Below are positions 8,846 through 17,409 of a stretch of 64,000 nucleotides of DNA, piece by piece; positions within the stretch are counted from its first letter, which is position 1; each line of letters begins with the position of its first letter. The notes under the pieces are model-generated. The model was not told where the DNA came from, ran no database searches, and saw only the letters and a program-made list of their open reading frames with translations. The stretch is from Chryseobacterium sp. ERMR1:04 (GTDB taxonomy: Bacteria > Bacteroidota > Bacteroidia > Flavobacteriales > Weeksellaceae), in assembly GCF_001297705.1 (NCBI RefSeq), contig NZ_LIRF01000008.1, positions 868,001-932,000 of the forward strand, given 5' to 3'. The translations under genes and the position numbers were made by a program.

Positions 8846-9256
8846 TTAGCAATACTCATCATAAGCAGCCTGAAGATTCGCTGCAATAGCTCCTGCAGGA
8901 TTCCCTTCAATATGATGTCTTTCTAGCATATGAACCAATTCTCCGTCCTTAAACAAAGCTACACATGGTGAGCTTGGAGGGAATGGTGCTAAGTGCTTTC
9001 TAGCCTCTGCTACAGCTTCTGTATCAAAGCCAGCGAAAACTGTTGTTAAATGATCAGGTTTTTTATCTCCTGTTAAAGAATATACAACTCCCGGTCTTGC
9101 TGCACCTGCTGCACATCCGCAAACAGAATTGATCACCAATAGAGTAGTTCCTGATTGTTTTAATGCTTCTTCAACCTGTGTTGGTGTTGCTAAGTCTTGG
9201 AAACCTTTATCTGTAAGTTCTGCCTTCATAGGCATTACTAAATCTGTTGGATACAT
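8846..9256 (-). CDS. Bacilliredoxin, BrxA/BrxB (YphP/YqiW) family
   Basis: This 136-residue thioredoxin-fold protein has the C-G-C active site (NSVCGCAAG, Cys46 and Cys48) typical of bacilliredoxins. In Bacillus these remove bacillithiol or other low-molecular-weight thiols from oxidised proteins. The conserved MYPTDLVMPMKAEL start, FAGFDTEAVAEAR, PFPPSSPCVALF and MLERHHIEG blocks are all present. The start at 9256 is preferred over an 8-codon longer version because the family begins with MYP and because the promoter lies just upstream (9278-9308). The gene is monocistronic with its own terminator. Its presence suggests a bacillithiol-type redox system, as known in some Bacteroidetes. Confidence 0.93.
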   Translation of the reverse strand: MYPTDLVMPMKAELTDKGFQDLATPTQVEEALKQSGTTLLVINSVCGCAAGAARPGVVYSLTGDKKPDHLTTVFAGFDTEAVAEARKHLAPFPPSSPCVALFKDGELVHMLERHHIEGNPAGAIAANLQAAYDEYC

Positions 9257-9277
9257 ATTTTTGTTTTTTAATCTATG

Positions 9278-9308
9278 CAAAGTTAAACAATTCTTTACTT
9301 TTCTTCAA
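9278..9308 (-). promoter_or_regulatory. Bacteroidetes-type promoter of the bacilliredoxin gene
   Basis: On the minus strand a -33 TTG (9306-9308) is followed by exactly 20 nt and a -7 box TAACTTTG (9278-9285), which matches the Bacteroidetes consensus TTG-N19-21-TAnnTTTG. Transcription would start near 9272, giving a leader of about 16 nt. It is the best full consensus promoter I found. Confidence 0.6.
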
Positions 9309-9448
9309 TATATAAAAACTATCAAAGTATTCGTAAAACAAAATTAATAATTCAGTAATGATTTAATAATACTCAGTAAATAATGAAATAAGATTAGGAA
9401 TAATTAAATATAATTGTTAAATTTGGAATGATTCTGAAAACAATAACC

Positions 9449-9505
9449 ATGAAAAAAACATTTACATTTTCCCTCACTTTAACGAAATATTCAATTCTCT
9501 TTTAG
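9449..9505 (+). other. 18-codon ORF resembling a cut-off signal peptide, in the 9257-9638 gap
   Basis: The 382-bp gap between the bacilliredoxin gene and yqeY holds little else besides a promoter and a terminator. An ATG at 9449 opens MKKTFTFSLTLTKYSILF and then stops at TAG (9503-9505). A short basic N-terminus followed by hydrophobic and Thr/Ser residues looks like the beginning of a secreted-protein gene. It may be a leftover of a decayed gene or chance; no continuation is visible in other frames. Confidence 0.3.
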
Positions 9506-9542
9506 AATCGTAAAAAACATTGAATATCTCAAGATAAAAAAT

Positions 9543-9573
9543 GAAGCCCGAAACTGGAAAGGTTTCGGGCTTC
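9543..9573 (-). terminator. Terminator at the end of the dcw operon
   Basis: A perfect 12-bp stem, GAAGCCCGAAAC (9543-9554) with GTTTCGGGCTTC (9562-9573), encloses a 7-nt loop. It is A-rich on one side and lies about 65 bp past the yqeY stop codon, so it is the probable end of the long minus-strand operon. Confidence 0.75.
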
Positions 9574-9638
9574 TTAATCAAATCGATATGCAAATATTAA
9601 ATATCCTTATTTATTGCTTGGAAATCACGCCAAGACTT

Positions 9639-10085
9639 TTATGAAAGGAGTTTTTTGGCCATCTCGGAAATACTCTTTCCGTCTGACCTTCCAGCAAATG
9701 CTTTTGAGGCAACTCCCATTACCTTTCCTAAATCTTTTATAGACTCAGCTCCTGCTTCTGAAATGATCGTTTTCATTTCAGCTTCTAGTTCTTCTGGTGA
9801 AAGCTGTTGTGGCAAAAATTTCTCAATAACTTTCATCTGAGCTTCTTCTACTTCTGCAAGATCATTTCTGCCTTGTGCAGTAAATTGTTCGTAAGAATCC
9901 TTACGCTGCTTGATCATTCTTTGTAAAATAGCAATTTCCTGCTCTTCTGAAACTTCTGCACCTCTAGCTTCTGTTTTTAGAAGTAGGATCTGAGATTTTA
10001 CAGCACGAAGAGAATCCAGAGCTACTCTGTCTTTTGCTCTCATTGCTGTTTTTATAGCTTCGCTAATTATAATTTCTAAACTCAT
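9639..10085 (-). CDS. GatB/YqeY domain-containing protein
   Basis: This 148-residue helical protein matches the stand-alone YqeY family, which is related to the tRNA-tail-binding domain of GatB. Recognisable blocks are EAIKTAMRAKDRVALDSLRA (about 8-27), ILQRMIKQRKDSYEQF, EKFLPQQLSPEELE and GKVMGVASKAFAGRSDGKS. The role may be in aminoacyl-tRNA handling but is not settled. I start at 10085 (MSLEIIISEAIK). The in-frame upstream ATG at 10148 would translate a simple-sequence repeat into MAFMATLKLIANCQKPKARKT, which is not part of the family. It is the last gene of the dcw operon, after ftsZ, as in many Bacteroidetes. Confidence 0.9.
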   Translation of the reverse strand: MSLEIIISEAIKTAMRAKDRVALDSLRAVKSQILLLKTEARGAEVSEEQEIAILQRMIKQRKDSYEQFTAQGRNDLAEVEEAQMKVIEKFLPQQLSPEELEAEMKTIISEAGAESIKDLGKVMGVASKAFAGRSDGKSISEMAKKLLS

Positions 10086-10176
10086 GGTTTTTCTTGCTTT
10101 TGGCTTTTGGCAGTTGGCTATTAGCTTTAATGTGGCCATAAAAGCCATTTGCTAGCAGCCAATTGCCAATTGCAAT
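10086..10176. repeat. Simple-sequence repeat element between ftsZ and yqeY
   Basis: The gap is composed of short related units: GCTTTTGGCTTTTGGC (10096-10111), AGTTGGCTATTAGC, then TTTGCTAGCAGCCAATTGCCAATTGC. The first 16 nt recur exactly at 17278-17293 in the murG start region. Read on the minus strand the shared segment encodes QKPKA in both places. The element appears to be one of several palindromic or simple repeats that fill gaps in this operon. Confidence 0.6.
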
Positions 10177-12087
10177 TTAATCTACATCTTTATTTAAAAA
10201 TCTGTTTTCTCTGATTTGCATAGAACCATTGTTGTCAGATAAATAGGTGTTTATATTTTGATCTGAAGCATTAGTTCCGTCAATAGAAATATTTTTTCTT
10301 TTGAAAGCAGGAACAGATTCGAACTCACTTGCGCTATCAAAGCTTTGGTAGCGAGAGTTGAATTCTTTTAATTTATTTCTTCTTTCTATTACTCTTTCCT
10401 GTTCTGCTGTTTTATTCACAAAAGTGAACTCACTGTCGGAAGAAGTTTCAATTTCAGTTTTGCTTTCATAAGCAGGTCTCTCTTCCGTTCTTATCTCCTC
10501 TTTGGGTTGATAAAAACTTTCAATTTTTGGAGCTACTTCTTCAGTTACCTGACTGTATGTATTCGTTGGAGTGCTAAACTCTGCTTTTGGCTGTCCAAAA
10601 TCAGTTCTAGGCTCGCTGATGGGTTCGTTTACAAAGAAGCTGAACTCAACTGGCTTTTCCTGAGAATAAGAGGGAGTAGAAATACTTGTTTTGGGTTCTT
10701 CTCTTCTGTCTTCTGTTTCAAATGAGAAAGATTGAATTTCTAAGTCATTAGGATCCGTTTCTTCATCAATAGCGAATAAGCTGTATGCATCTTGCTCTTC
10801 TTCATCACCTCTCCATCCTTGAGTAGCGTTTGCTAATGTATCTTCCTCTCTATCAGAGAATTTTACTTCTGTTTTAATGCTATCATCTTCGATAATCATT
10901 TTTTTTTCAGTAATCATAGACTTAAACTGTGGACTGTCATGGTCTTCGTCGTCTAATCTGAAATGATTTTTTCCTCCAAAATCGTATCCGTGCTCAGGAG
11001 CAACCCCTCTTTCTTCTCTTGTTTTAAACGGAGAAGTTTTATGTGAATCTAATTTGTCATTAAGACCAATTCTGATTTTTTCTGTTGGGCCTGCGAATTT
11101 TTTATCGTCATTAGAAAAACCTGTTGCGATCACAAGAACGCTTATTGCATCTCCTAATTCTTCATCAGCACCCACCCCGAAAATAATATCAGCTGTATTT
11201 CCAGCTTCTTTCTGAATGTAATCCATGATGATACCGATCTCATCCATCGTAACTTCTTCTACACCACTTCTGATCAACAATAATACATTTTTAGCACCTG
11301 TAATCTTATTGTCATTCAATAGAGGGGAATCCAGCGCTTTTCTTACCGCTTCATCCGCTTTGTTTTCTCCTGAAGCTGTACCTGTAGACATCAAAGCTGT
11401 CCCTGAATTTTGAAGGACAGATTTAGCATCTCTAAAGTCAATGTTTACATCAAAGTAACCTGTAATAACCTCTGCCATTCCTTTTGCAGCGTTGGTTAAT
11501 ACTTCATCGGCTTTTGAGAACCCTTGCTTGAATCCAAGGTTACCAAACTGCTGTCTTAGTTTATCGTTATTGATTACAATAAGTGAATCAACATTATTTC
11601 TTAATTTTTCAAGACCAATTTCAGCTTGTTCCAGTCTTCTTTTCCCTTCAAAACTGAAAGGAACGGTAACAATACCTACCGTTAAGATTCCCATATCTTT
11701 AGCTACTTTAGCGATTACAGGAGCAGCACCGGTTCCGGTTCCACCGCCCATTCCGGCAGTGATAAACACCATTTTGGTATTATGTCCCATCGCAGCCTTG
11801 ATCTCTTCAATACTTTCAATTGCTGATTTTTCTCCTACTTCAGGATCGGCACCTGCGCCCAGTCCTTCTGTAATCGTAGTTCCTAACTGTACTTTGTTTG
11901 AAACCGGGTTATTATCTAACGTTTGAGCATCTGTATTACAAACCACGAAATCTACTCCGTGAATTCCTTTCTCGTACATGTATTTTAGGGCGTTGTTTCC
12001 ACCGCCACCAACACCAATTACCTTTATGATCGCTGAGTTACCTTTTGGTAAATCAAATGAAAATCCTTGTGTACCTATATTTTCCAT
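10177..12087 (-). CDS. ftsZ: Cell division protein FtsZ
   Basis: FtsZ is the tubulin-like GTPase that forms the cytokinetic ring. The GTPase core (about 15-330) has GVGGGGNNAL, the tubulin signature GGGTGTGAAP, and NFDxxD-type INIDFRDAKSVL (as VNIDFRDAKS). The protein is 636 aa, much longer than the 380-400 aa of E. coli-type FtsZ. The extra is a disordered, Glu/Ser/Thr/Pro-rich linker (about 340-580), which is typical in length variation for Flavobacteriia. The extreme C-terminus (SMQIRENRFLNKDVD) is likely the partner-binding peptide. It starts 14 bp after ftsA in the operon. Confidence 0.98.
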   Translation of the reverse strand: MENIGTQGFSFDLPKGNSAIIKVIGVGGGGNNALKYMYEKGIHGVDFVVCNTDAQTLDNNPVSNKVQLGTTITEGLGAGADPEVGEKSAIESIEEIKAAMGHNTKMVFITAGMGGGTGTGAAPVIAKVAKDMGILTVGIVTVPFSFEGKRRLEQAEIGLEKLRNNVDSLIVINNDKLRQQFGNLGFKQGFSKADEVLTNAAKGMAEVITGYFDVNIDFRDAKSVLQNSGTALMSTGTASGENKADEAVRKALDSPLLNDNKITGAKNVLLLIRSGVEEVTMDEIGIIMDYIQKEAGNTADIIFGVGADEELGDAISVLVIATGFSNDDKKFAGPTEKIRIGLNDKLDSHKTSPFKTREERGVAPEHGYDFGGKNHFRLDDEDHDSPQFKSMITEKKMIIEDDSIKTEVKFSDREEDTLANATQGWRGDEEEQDAYSLFAIDEETDPNDLEIQSFSFETEDRREEPKTSISTPSYSQEKPVEFSFFVNEPISEPRTDFGQPKAEFSTPTNTYSQVTEEVAPKIESFYQPKEEIRTEERPAYESKTEIETSSDSEFTFVNKTAEQERVIERRNKLKEFNSRYQSFDSASEFESVPAFKRKNISIDGTNASDQNINTYLSDNNGSMQIRENRFLNKDVD

Positions 12088-12101
12088 AATATCTGTATTT
12101 A

Positions 12102-13481
12102 CTATTCTACTTCTTCAAAGAATTTTTTTACTTTTTCCATAAGCGACTGTCCGAAAGTCAGTCTTGCCGCTCTTTTATTTTCCTGTGGGGTTTTAACTTC
12201 TTGTTCCTGAACAGGTGCTGTGTGCTGAGCCATTGTATTGGTTTCCACCACTTCCTCTGCAATTTCCTGCTTAGGAGCTTCCTGAACGATCTCTTCTTCT
12301 ATTATAACCGGTTTTTTGTCTCTGATTTTTAAACTCTCCATTAATAATCCAATAGAGGTTGCAAATTCAGGACCTTTTAAATATTGATTTTTATCATTAG
12401 CAATATACTCATTTGCAAAACCAATTCTACTATCAAAACCGGTAGTATAATTAGCAAGCTGACGAAGATGTTTCAAATTAGATCCACCGCCTGTAAGAAC
12501 AATTCCTGCAATCAGTTTTTTCTTTTGTTCAAAAGCACCATACGCCTTTAATTCTGTATTTACCATCTCAAGAATTTCTTCTACTCTTGCATTGATAATC
12601 TGTGCTAAAGTTTTAAGAGAAATCTCTTTATCTGGTCTTCCATGAAGTCCCGGAATAGTAACAAATGTGCTGTCTTTTTCCAACTCAGGAACTGCAGAAC
12701 CGAATTTTACTTTCAGTTGCTCTGCATGTTTTTCTATAATGGAACAGCCTTCTTTAATATCTTCTGTAATAATCCCTCCACCGTAAGGAATTACGCAGGT
12801 ATGACGGATAATATTATCTTTAAATATAGCTATATCTGTAGTACCACCACCAATATCTACGATGGCAACTCCTGCTTCTTTTTCTTCTTTTGTAAGAACC
12901 GCTTCTGAAGATGCTAAAGGCTCTAAGGTAAGAGCTTCCATTTCCAAACCGGCTTCTCTTACGCATCTTGCAATGTTTCGGATGCTGCCCATTTGTCCCA
13001 CAACTACGTGGAAATTAGCTTCTAAACGTTTCCCGTGCATACCGACAGGCTCCTGAATTTCACCTTCGGAATCCACTTTATATTCTTGGGGAAGAACATG
13101 GATAATTTCTTCTCCTGGAAGCATAACCAGTTTCTTGACCTGATCTTTCAGTGCTTCTATATCATCATCTGTAATAAATTTGTCGGGGTGCTCACGCATA
13201 ATATAATCGGAGTGCTGGAGAGAGCGTATGTGCTTTCCTGCAATACCTACCGTGACTTTACGGATAGGAACTCCTGCGCTTGATTGTGCTTCTGACACAG
13301 CAGCCTTGATAGAGTTAATGGTTTGCGAAATATTATTCACAATGCCCTTATGAACTCCAAGACTTTTGGCCTTCCCAACACCGAGAATTTCGATTTTCCC
13401 GTGTGCATTCCTCCTTCCGACAATCGCGACTATCTTTGTTGTCCCGATGTCCAGACCTACTGAATACTCTTGATTTTCCAT
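12102..13481 (-). CDS. ftsA: Cell division protein FtsA
   Basis: FtsA is the actin-like membrane tether of FtsZ. The 459-residue protein shows the phosphate-1 motif GLDIGTTKIVAIVG (about 9-22), the SHS2-type 1C domain, the phosphate-2 motif VDIGGGTTDIAIF and the adenosine motif IVLTGGGSNLKHL. A charged linker (380-440) precedes a C-terminal amphipathic helix, RLTFGQSLMEKVKKFFEEVE, which is the membrane-targeting element. It sits between ftsQ (23 bp upstream) and ftsZ (14 bp downstream), the usual arrangement. Confidence 0.98.
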   Translation of the reverse strand: MENQEYSVGLDIGTTKIVAIVGRRNAHGKIEILGVGKAKSLGVHKGIVNNISQTINSIKAAVSEAQSSAGVPIRKVTVGIAGKHIRSLQHSDYIMREHPDKFITDDDIEALKDQVKKLVMLPGEEIIHVLPQEYKVDSEGEIQEPVGMHGKRLEANFHVVVGQMGSIRNIARCVREAGLEMEALTLEPLASSEAVLTKEEKEAGVAIVDIGGGTTDIAIFKDNIIRHTCVIPYGGGIITEDIKEGCSIIEKHAEQLKVKFGSAVPELEKDSTFVTIPGLHGRPDKEISLKTLAQIINARVEEILEMVNTELKAYGAFEQKKKLIAGIVLTGGGSNLKHLRQLANYTTGFDSRIGFANEYIANDKNQYLKGPEFATSIGLLMESLKIRDKKPVIIEEEIVQEAPKQEIAEEVVETNTMAQHTAPVQEQEVKTPQENKRAARLTFGQSLMEKVKKFFEEVE

Positions 13482-13504
13482 TGTTTATATCGATTTGATT
13501 TTTT

Positions 13505-14491
13505 TTATTCTACTTTAACTTTTGCTTTTGCCTTGGCAGGAGTTATTTTCTTTTCTGTTTTTTTAGTTTCTTTTGCTTTTGGCTTGGCTTTAGCCTTTGG
13601 TTTTGTACTTTCCTTCGGTTTTTTAGAAGTATAGTTTGGTTTATTAGTTTCTTTTTTTACGTCTCCTATTTTGAGCTTGGCCTCTGTTTTTCTAGCAGGA
13701 GCCGGCGTTGATATTTTTGCCAGTTCTAAATTTCCTACTTTTAAAATACTGTCGTTTTCTTTAAAATAAGGATTTAGCGTGGTTACAATCTGATTCTGAT
13801 ATTTAATAGAGATCATATTGTATTTTAAAGGATCCTGATACACGAGGTATTTTTCTACAAAAGCTTTAAATCCTTTTACTTTTAATTCTATATTATCCAG
13901 ATCACCCAATTCAACTTTATAATTTCCTTCGCTTGTGAGAAGATTATAATCTCCGTTGTTGTCTTTTGATATTCCTATGAAATATTTTTTACTGAAATCA
14001 TCTTTGTCGATTTTCTCAACCAGTTCCGCTAATTTTCCATATTCATCGGGTTTTACATTTCCTGTAACCAACATACAAGGGTGTGAGTACGTTTTGGAGA
14101 TCGGAAATTCAACTCCTTTATCATCTACATAAAAATCTCTTCCATCTTTATTTAATCTGAAAATAGGGACCCTTTGTTTAATATCCAGATTAAGTTTTCC
14201 ATTAAGGTTTAAGTAGACATTGGCACTGTCAATAGCTGGAAGTGCATTGATCTTTTTTTCCAAGGCCGGAATATTAAGGTCTCCTACTTTTCCTGATGGA
14301 TTTTCTTTATTTACGATGGCTCTGATATCTTTTTCATCAACGAAATAGACCGGAGTTTTTTCATTCATTTTCACAGAAATATTATTATCCGTGATCTTCT
14401 GACCCCCAAATTTCTTCAACGAGAAACTTAGCAGGAACCCAAGAAGGATCACTGTGATAGCAATTTTTAATATTCTGTATTTATTTTTCAT
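13505..14491 (-). CDS. ftsQ: Cell division protein FtsQ
   Basis: This 328-residue bitopic protein has a short cytoplasmic N-terminus, one membrane segment (about 9-25, IAITVILLGFLLSF) and a periplasmic POTRA-like region (ISVKMNEKTPVYFVDEKDI onward), followed by the beta domain. FtsQ bridges early and late divisome proteins. The last 70 residues are a low-complexity Lys/Ala/Pro/Thr tail (TKPKAKAKPKAKETKKTEKK). Such a tail is common in flavobacterial FtsQ but would be unusual elsewhere; it may contact anionic envelope polymers. The assignment rests on POTRA features and the murC-ftsQ-ftsA position. Confidence 0.9.
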   Translation of the reverse strand: MKNKYRILKIAITVILLGFLLSFSLKKFGGQKITDNNISVKMNEKTPVYFVDEKDIRAIVNKENPSGKVGDLNIPALEKKINALPAIDSANVYLNLNGKLNLDIKQRVPIFRLNKDGRDFYVDDKGVEFPISKTYSHPCMLVTGNVKPDEYGKLAELVEKIDKDDFSKKYFIGISKDNNGDYNLLTSEGNYKVELGDLDNIELKVKGFKAFVEKYLVYQDPLKYNMISIKYQNQIVTTLNPYFKENDSILKVGNLELAKISTPAPARKTEAKLKIGDVKKETNKPNYTSKKPKESTKPKAKAKPKAKETKKTEKKITPAKAKAKVKVE

Positions 14492-14514
14492 TTTCTTTTT
14501 TTGTCTACTTTAAA

Positions 14515-14829
14515 TTAAATTTTTTCTTTTAGAATAGATTTTACACTTGCAAAATCTTCGGTCAGAAAAACTTCATAAAGAGATATTATTTCTTTTATAT
14601 TTTTAAATTTTCTTTTATAATTTAACCCATTGTTGTCTTCAAAAATACCTGTAACATCAAGGTTTTTACTCATTTCTAAAACATTTTCATCATGAATAAT
14701 AATACTTACCCAAAATACACCGTGCTCGTCATCCATTTTTAAGGCTTCATTAATAGCTTCTTTAATATCATTAATGTTGACATTATCAATACTATCTCCC
14801 CATGCTTTTTGTAAGTAGTTTTCTGACAT
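14515..14829 (-). CDS. Small acidic protein of unknown function between murC and ftsQ
   Basis: This 104-residue protein lies inside the division operon, 3 bp after murC and 23 bp before ftsQ. It has no signal peptide or membrane segment. It is predicted to contain an alpha/beta mix with a helix INDIKEAINEALKMDDEHG (about 19-37), a strand VFWVSIIIHDENVLEMSK, then FEDNNGLNYKRKFKNIKEIISLYEVFLTEDF. The size and acidic, helix-strand pattern resemble small immunity-like or SMI1/Imm-type proteins, but this is only an impression. I do not know it as a standard dcw member, which makes it a possible lineage-specific insertion. Codon use looks like that of its neighbours. Confidence 0.75.
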   Translation of the reverse strand: MSENYLQKAWGDSIDNVNINDIKEAINEALKMDDEHGVFWVSIIIHDENVLEMSKNLDVTGIFEDNNGLNYKRKFKNIKEIISLYEVFLTEDFASVKSILKEKI

Positions 14830-14832
14830 TAT

Positions 14833-16191
14833 TTAATTACTGTTCATCCATTCACAAATAGGATCATACAGGGTATCAATATTTCCTGCGCCAACTGTGA
14901 GAAGGATGTCAAAATCTTTTTCTTTTATCTTTTCAAAAGCATCTGATAAATTTGATACTTCTTTTTTATCTAAATTAACTTTTTTCAATAACCAATCTGA
15001 AGTTATTTCTTTAAAATTTTCCTGAAGTTCTCTTGCTGGGTAAATATCTAACAAAATCAATTCTTCAGTATCACTTAAACTTTCTGCAAAACCGTCTGCA
15101 AAATCTCGGGTTCTGCTAAACAAATGGGGTTGAAAAACCACCAATAATTTTTTCTCAGGGTAAAAAGTTCTGATCGATCCCACTACAGCATTAATTTCTG
15201 TTGGGTGGTGTGCATAATCGTCAATGTAAATTTTACCGGTATTATAAATATGTTTAGTATATCTTCTTTTAATCCCTTTAAAATTGGCAATTGCTTTCTT
15301 TAATGTTTCGAAATCAACGCCTAAATTATTTAAAATAGCTAATGCAACGGTTGCGTTTTCTACATTATGAATTCCCGGAATTTCCCAAACAAAATCTTTT
15401 ATTGTTTCGGTTGGCGTATGAAAATCAAAATAGATCTTATCATGATCCATTCGAAGATTATCTGAATAATAATCTGCTTTTTCATTGACTGCATACGTAA
15501 TATGAGGTCTTCCGATCTCAATTCCTTTTCTTACAAAAAGCTGTTTGTCTTTTGGAACTAATGCAGCAAATTGTTTAAAGCCTTCTTCAATTGTATTTTT
15601 ATCGCCATAAATATCCAAATGATCTGCATCTGTGGAAGTGATCACTGCCCAATCCGGAGAAAGGTTAAGGAAGCTTCTGTCATATTCATCGGCTTCTACT
15701 ACAGAATATGTTGTTCCGTTATATAAAAAGTTGGATTTAAAATTCTCGGAAATTCCGCCCAAAAAGCAAGAAAAAGGTAAATCGGCTTCTTTACACAAGT
15801 GAGCGACTAAGGTAGAAGTTGTTGTTTTTCCGTGCGTTCCGGCAACAGCAATACAATTTGTATTTTCAGTAATTAGCCCTAAAACTTTTGCACGTTTTAA
15901 AACTTCAAAACTATTTTGATTAAAATAATCTAAGATCCCCAACGTTTTGATTGCCGGAGTATAAATTACCAATGTATTTTCTTTTTCAAGAGAAGTTAGT
16001 CTTTCGTCAATAAGATCTTCAAAAACAATATCAATTCCCTCATTCATCAAATTCTGAGTGAGTTTGGTGTTGGTTTTATCATAGCCCAAAACTTTTTTAC
16101 CTGAAGCATTGAAATAGCGTGCCAAAGCACTCATCCCGATACCTCCGATTCCAACGAAGTAAAAATTTTGATATGTTTCTAAGTTTTTCAT
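14833..16191 (-). CDS. murC: UDP-N-acetylmuramate--L-alanine ligase MurC
   Basis: MurC adds L-Ala to UDP-MurNAc in the cytoplasm, using ATP. The 452-residue protein has the N-terminal Rossmann motif FVGIGGIGMSALARYF (about 11-26), the P-loop AVAGTHGKTTTSTLVAHL (about 116-133), EADEYDRSFL, the central H-xx-N region GIHNVENATVALAIL and the C-terminal DDYAHHPTEI. The Mur-ligase fold is complete. The gene follows murG by 5 bp and precedes a small unknown gene by 3 bp. Confidence 0.97.
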   Translation of the reverse strand: MKNLETYQNFYFVGIGGIGMSALARYFNASGKKVLGYDKTNTKLTQNLMNEGIDIVFEDLIDERLTSLEKENTLVIYTPAIKTLGILDYFNQNSFEVLKRAKVLGLITENTNCIAVAGTHGKTTTSTLVAHLCKEADLPFSCFLGGISENFKSNFLYNGTTYSVVEADEYDRSFLNLSPDWAVITSTDADHLDIYGDKNTIEEGFKQFAALVPKDKQLFVRKGIEIGRPHITYAVNEKADYYSDNLRMDHDKIYFDFHTPTETIKDFVWEIPGIHNVENATVALAILNNLGVDFETLKKAIANFKGIKRRYTKHIYNTGKIYIDDYAHHPTEINAVVGSIRTFYPEKKLLVVFQPHLFSRTRDFADGFAESLSDTEELILLDIYPARELQENFKEITSDWLLKKVNLDKKEVSNLSDAFEKIKEKDFDILLTVGAGNIDTLYDPICEWMNSN

Positions 16192-16196
16192 TCTCC

Positions 16197-17315
16197 TTAC
16201 ATTAATTTAAATATCTCATCTACAATCTCTTTTGCTGCGTTTGGCTTGGCAAAATATTTCAGATTTTCAGACATTTCTTTTCTTAAGCTTTCATTTTCGC
16301 AGATTTCTGATAATGTATTCCAGAATTTCTCCTGCATTTCAGAGTCTTTTACCATTTTGGCTGCATTTTTTTCAACCAAATTCAGCGCATTTTTTGTTTG
16401 ATGATCCTCTGCCGCAAAAGGGAAAGGAACCAATAAAACAGGCTTTTGTGCTACCGCCAACTCTGAAATGGCAATGGCTCCTGCTCTTGAAACAATGATA
16501 TCGGCTGCTGAGTAAGCGGTTTCCATATCTTTAATGAATTCCTTCAGTTGGATGGAAGCTGGAAGCTGGAGAGTGGAAGATAATTCATTATAATCCAGTT
16601 TTCCGGTTTGCCAGATCAGTTGATATCCTTTTCCTTTAAGGCTTTCAAGATTTTCTTTCCAACCATTATTTAATGTTCTTGAACCTAAAGAACCTCCAAC
16701 AGAAAGTATCGTCAGTTTGTCTTTATCCAATCCCATTTTTTCTTTTGCCTGAGATGTTTCCTGCATTCCTGAAATAATGGTTGAACGAATAGGATTTCCT
16801 AAGAATTTTATTTTTTCTGCAGGAAAACCTTCCACTGCTGGATAGGCTGTAAAAACAGCTCTTGCTTTTTTACTTAAAATCTTATTTGTTACTCCTGCAT
16901 GTGCATTCTGCTCCTGAATAAAAATAGGAATTCCCATTTTACTTGCTTCATACAAAGCGGGTCCACTTGCAAAACCACCTGTTCCAACCGCAAAGTCCGG
17001 AGCAAAGTTTTTAATTATTCTTTTGGATTTAGATAAGCTTTTCAAAATTTTGAAAGGCAAACCTAAATTGGATAGCATATTTCCTCTGTCGATTCCTGCG
17101 ATATCAATCCCTTCGATTTTATAGCCAGCTAGTGGAACTTTTTCCATTTCCATCTTACCGTTGGCACCAATGAACAAAAATTCTGCATCAGGAAATCTTT
17201 TCTTGATCTCATCTGCAATAGCAATGGCCGGGAAGATGTGTCCTCCTGTTCCGCCGCCTGATAATAATACGCGAATGGCTTTTGGCTTTTGGCTATTTGC
17301 TGATTGATTGTCCAT
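16197..17315 (-). CDS. murG: UDP-GlcNAc:undecaprenyl-PP-MurNAc-pentapeptide transferase MurG
   Basis: MurG makes lipid II on the inner face of the membrane. The 372-residue GT28 enzyme has the glycine-rich loop LLSGGGTGGHIFPAIAIAD (about 17-35), the second G loop SVGGSLGSRTLNNG, and SRAGAIAISELA in the C-terminal UDP-GlcNAc site. The first 14 residues (MDNQSANSQKPKAI) are not family-like. They are encoded by a simple repeat (17278-17293) identical to one between ftsZ and yqeY, so a dispersed repeat seems to have supplied the N-terminus, or the true start may be internal. The gap to ftsW holds a palindromic element. Confidence 0.95.
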   Translation of the reverse strand: MDNQSANSQKPKAIRVLLSGGGTGGHIFPAIAIADEIKKRFPDAEFLFIGANGKMEMEKVPLAGYKIEGIDIAGIDRGNMLSNLGLPFKILKSLSKSKRIIKNFAPDFAVGTGGFASGPALYEASKMGIPIFIQEQNAHAGVTNKILSKKARAVFTAYPAVEGFPAEKIKFLGNPIRSTIISGMQETSQAKEKMGLDKDKLTILSVGGSLGSRTLNNGWKENLESLKGKGYQLIWQTGKLDYNELSSTLQLPASIQLKEFIKDMETAYSAADIIVSRAGAIAISELAVAQKPVLLVPFPFAAEDHQTKNALNLVEKNAAKMVKDSEMQEKFWNTLSEICENESLRKEMSENLKYFAKPNAAKEIVDEIFKLM

Positions 17316-17352
17316 TTTTTTTATTTAATCAAATTAATCTGATTCATTTTGA

Positions 17353-17400
17353 TAGGGTTTGCATCCTATTCTGTTTTAAGTTATCCTTTTGGGACTCTTT
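17353..17400. repeat. 48-bp two-hairpin dispersed element (copy 1) between ftsW and murG
   Basis: The element aligns without gaps to 23071-23118 (37 of 48 positions identical by eye). It contains an ATAGG...CCTAT hairpin and a second small TCC...GGA hairpin. Both stems keep their ability to pair although several arm bases differ between copies. It fills most of an otherwise non-coding 94-bp operon gap. Confidence 0.6.
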
Positions 17401-17409
17401 TTTTTCCTT

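Noticed and set aside
11492..11926. Long open frame antisense to ftsZ (and similar ones antisense to mutL, murG and ftsW)
   Set aside because: They are mirror frames of conserved coding sequence with biased codons and show no independent start signals or family features.
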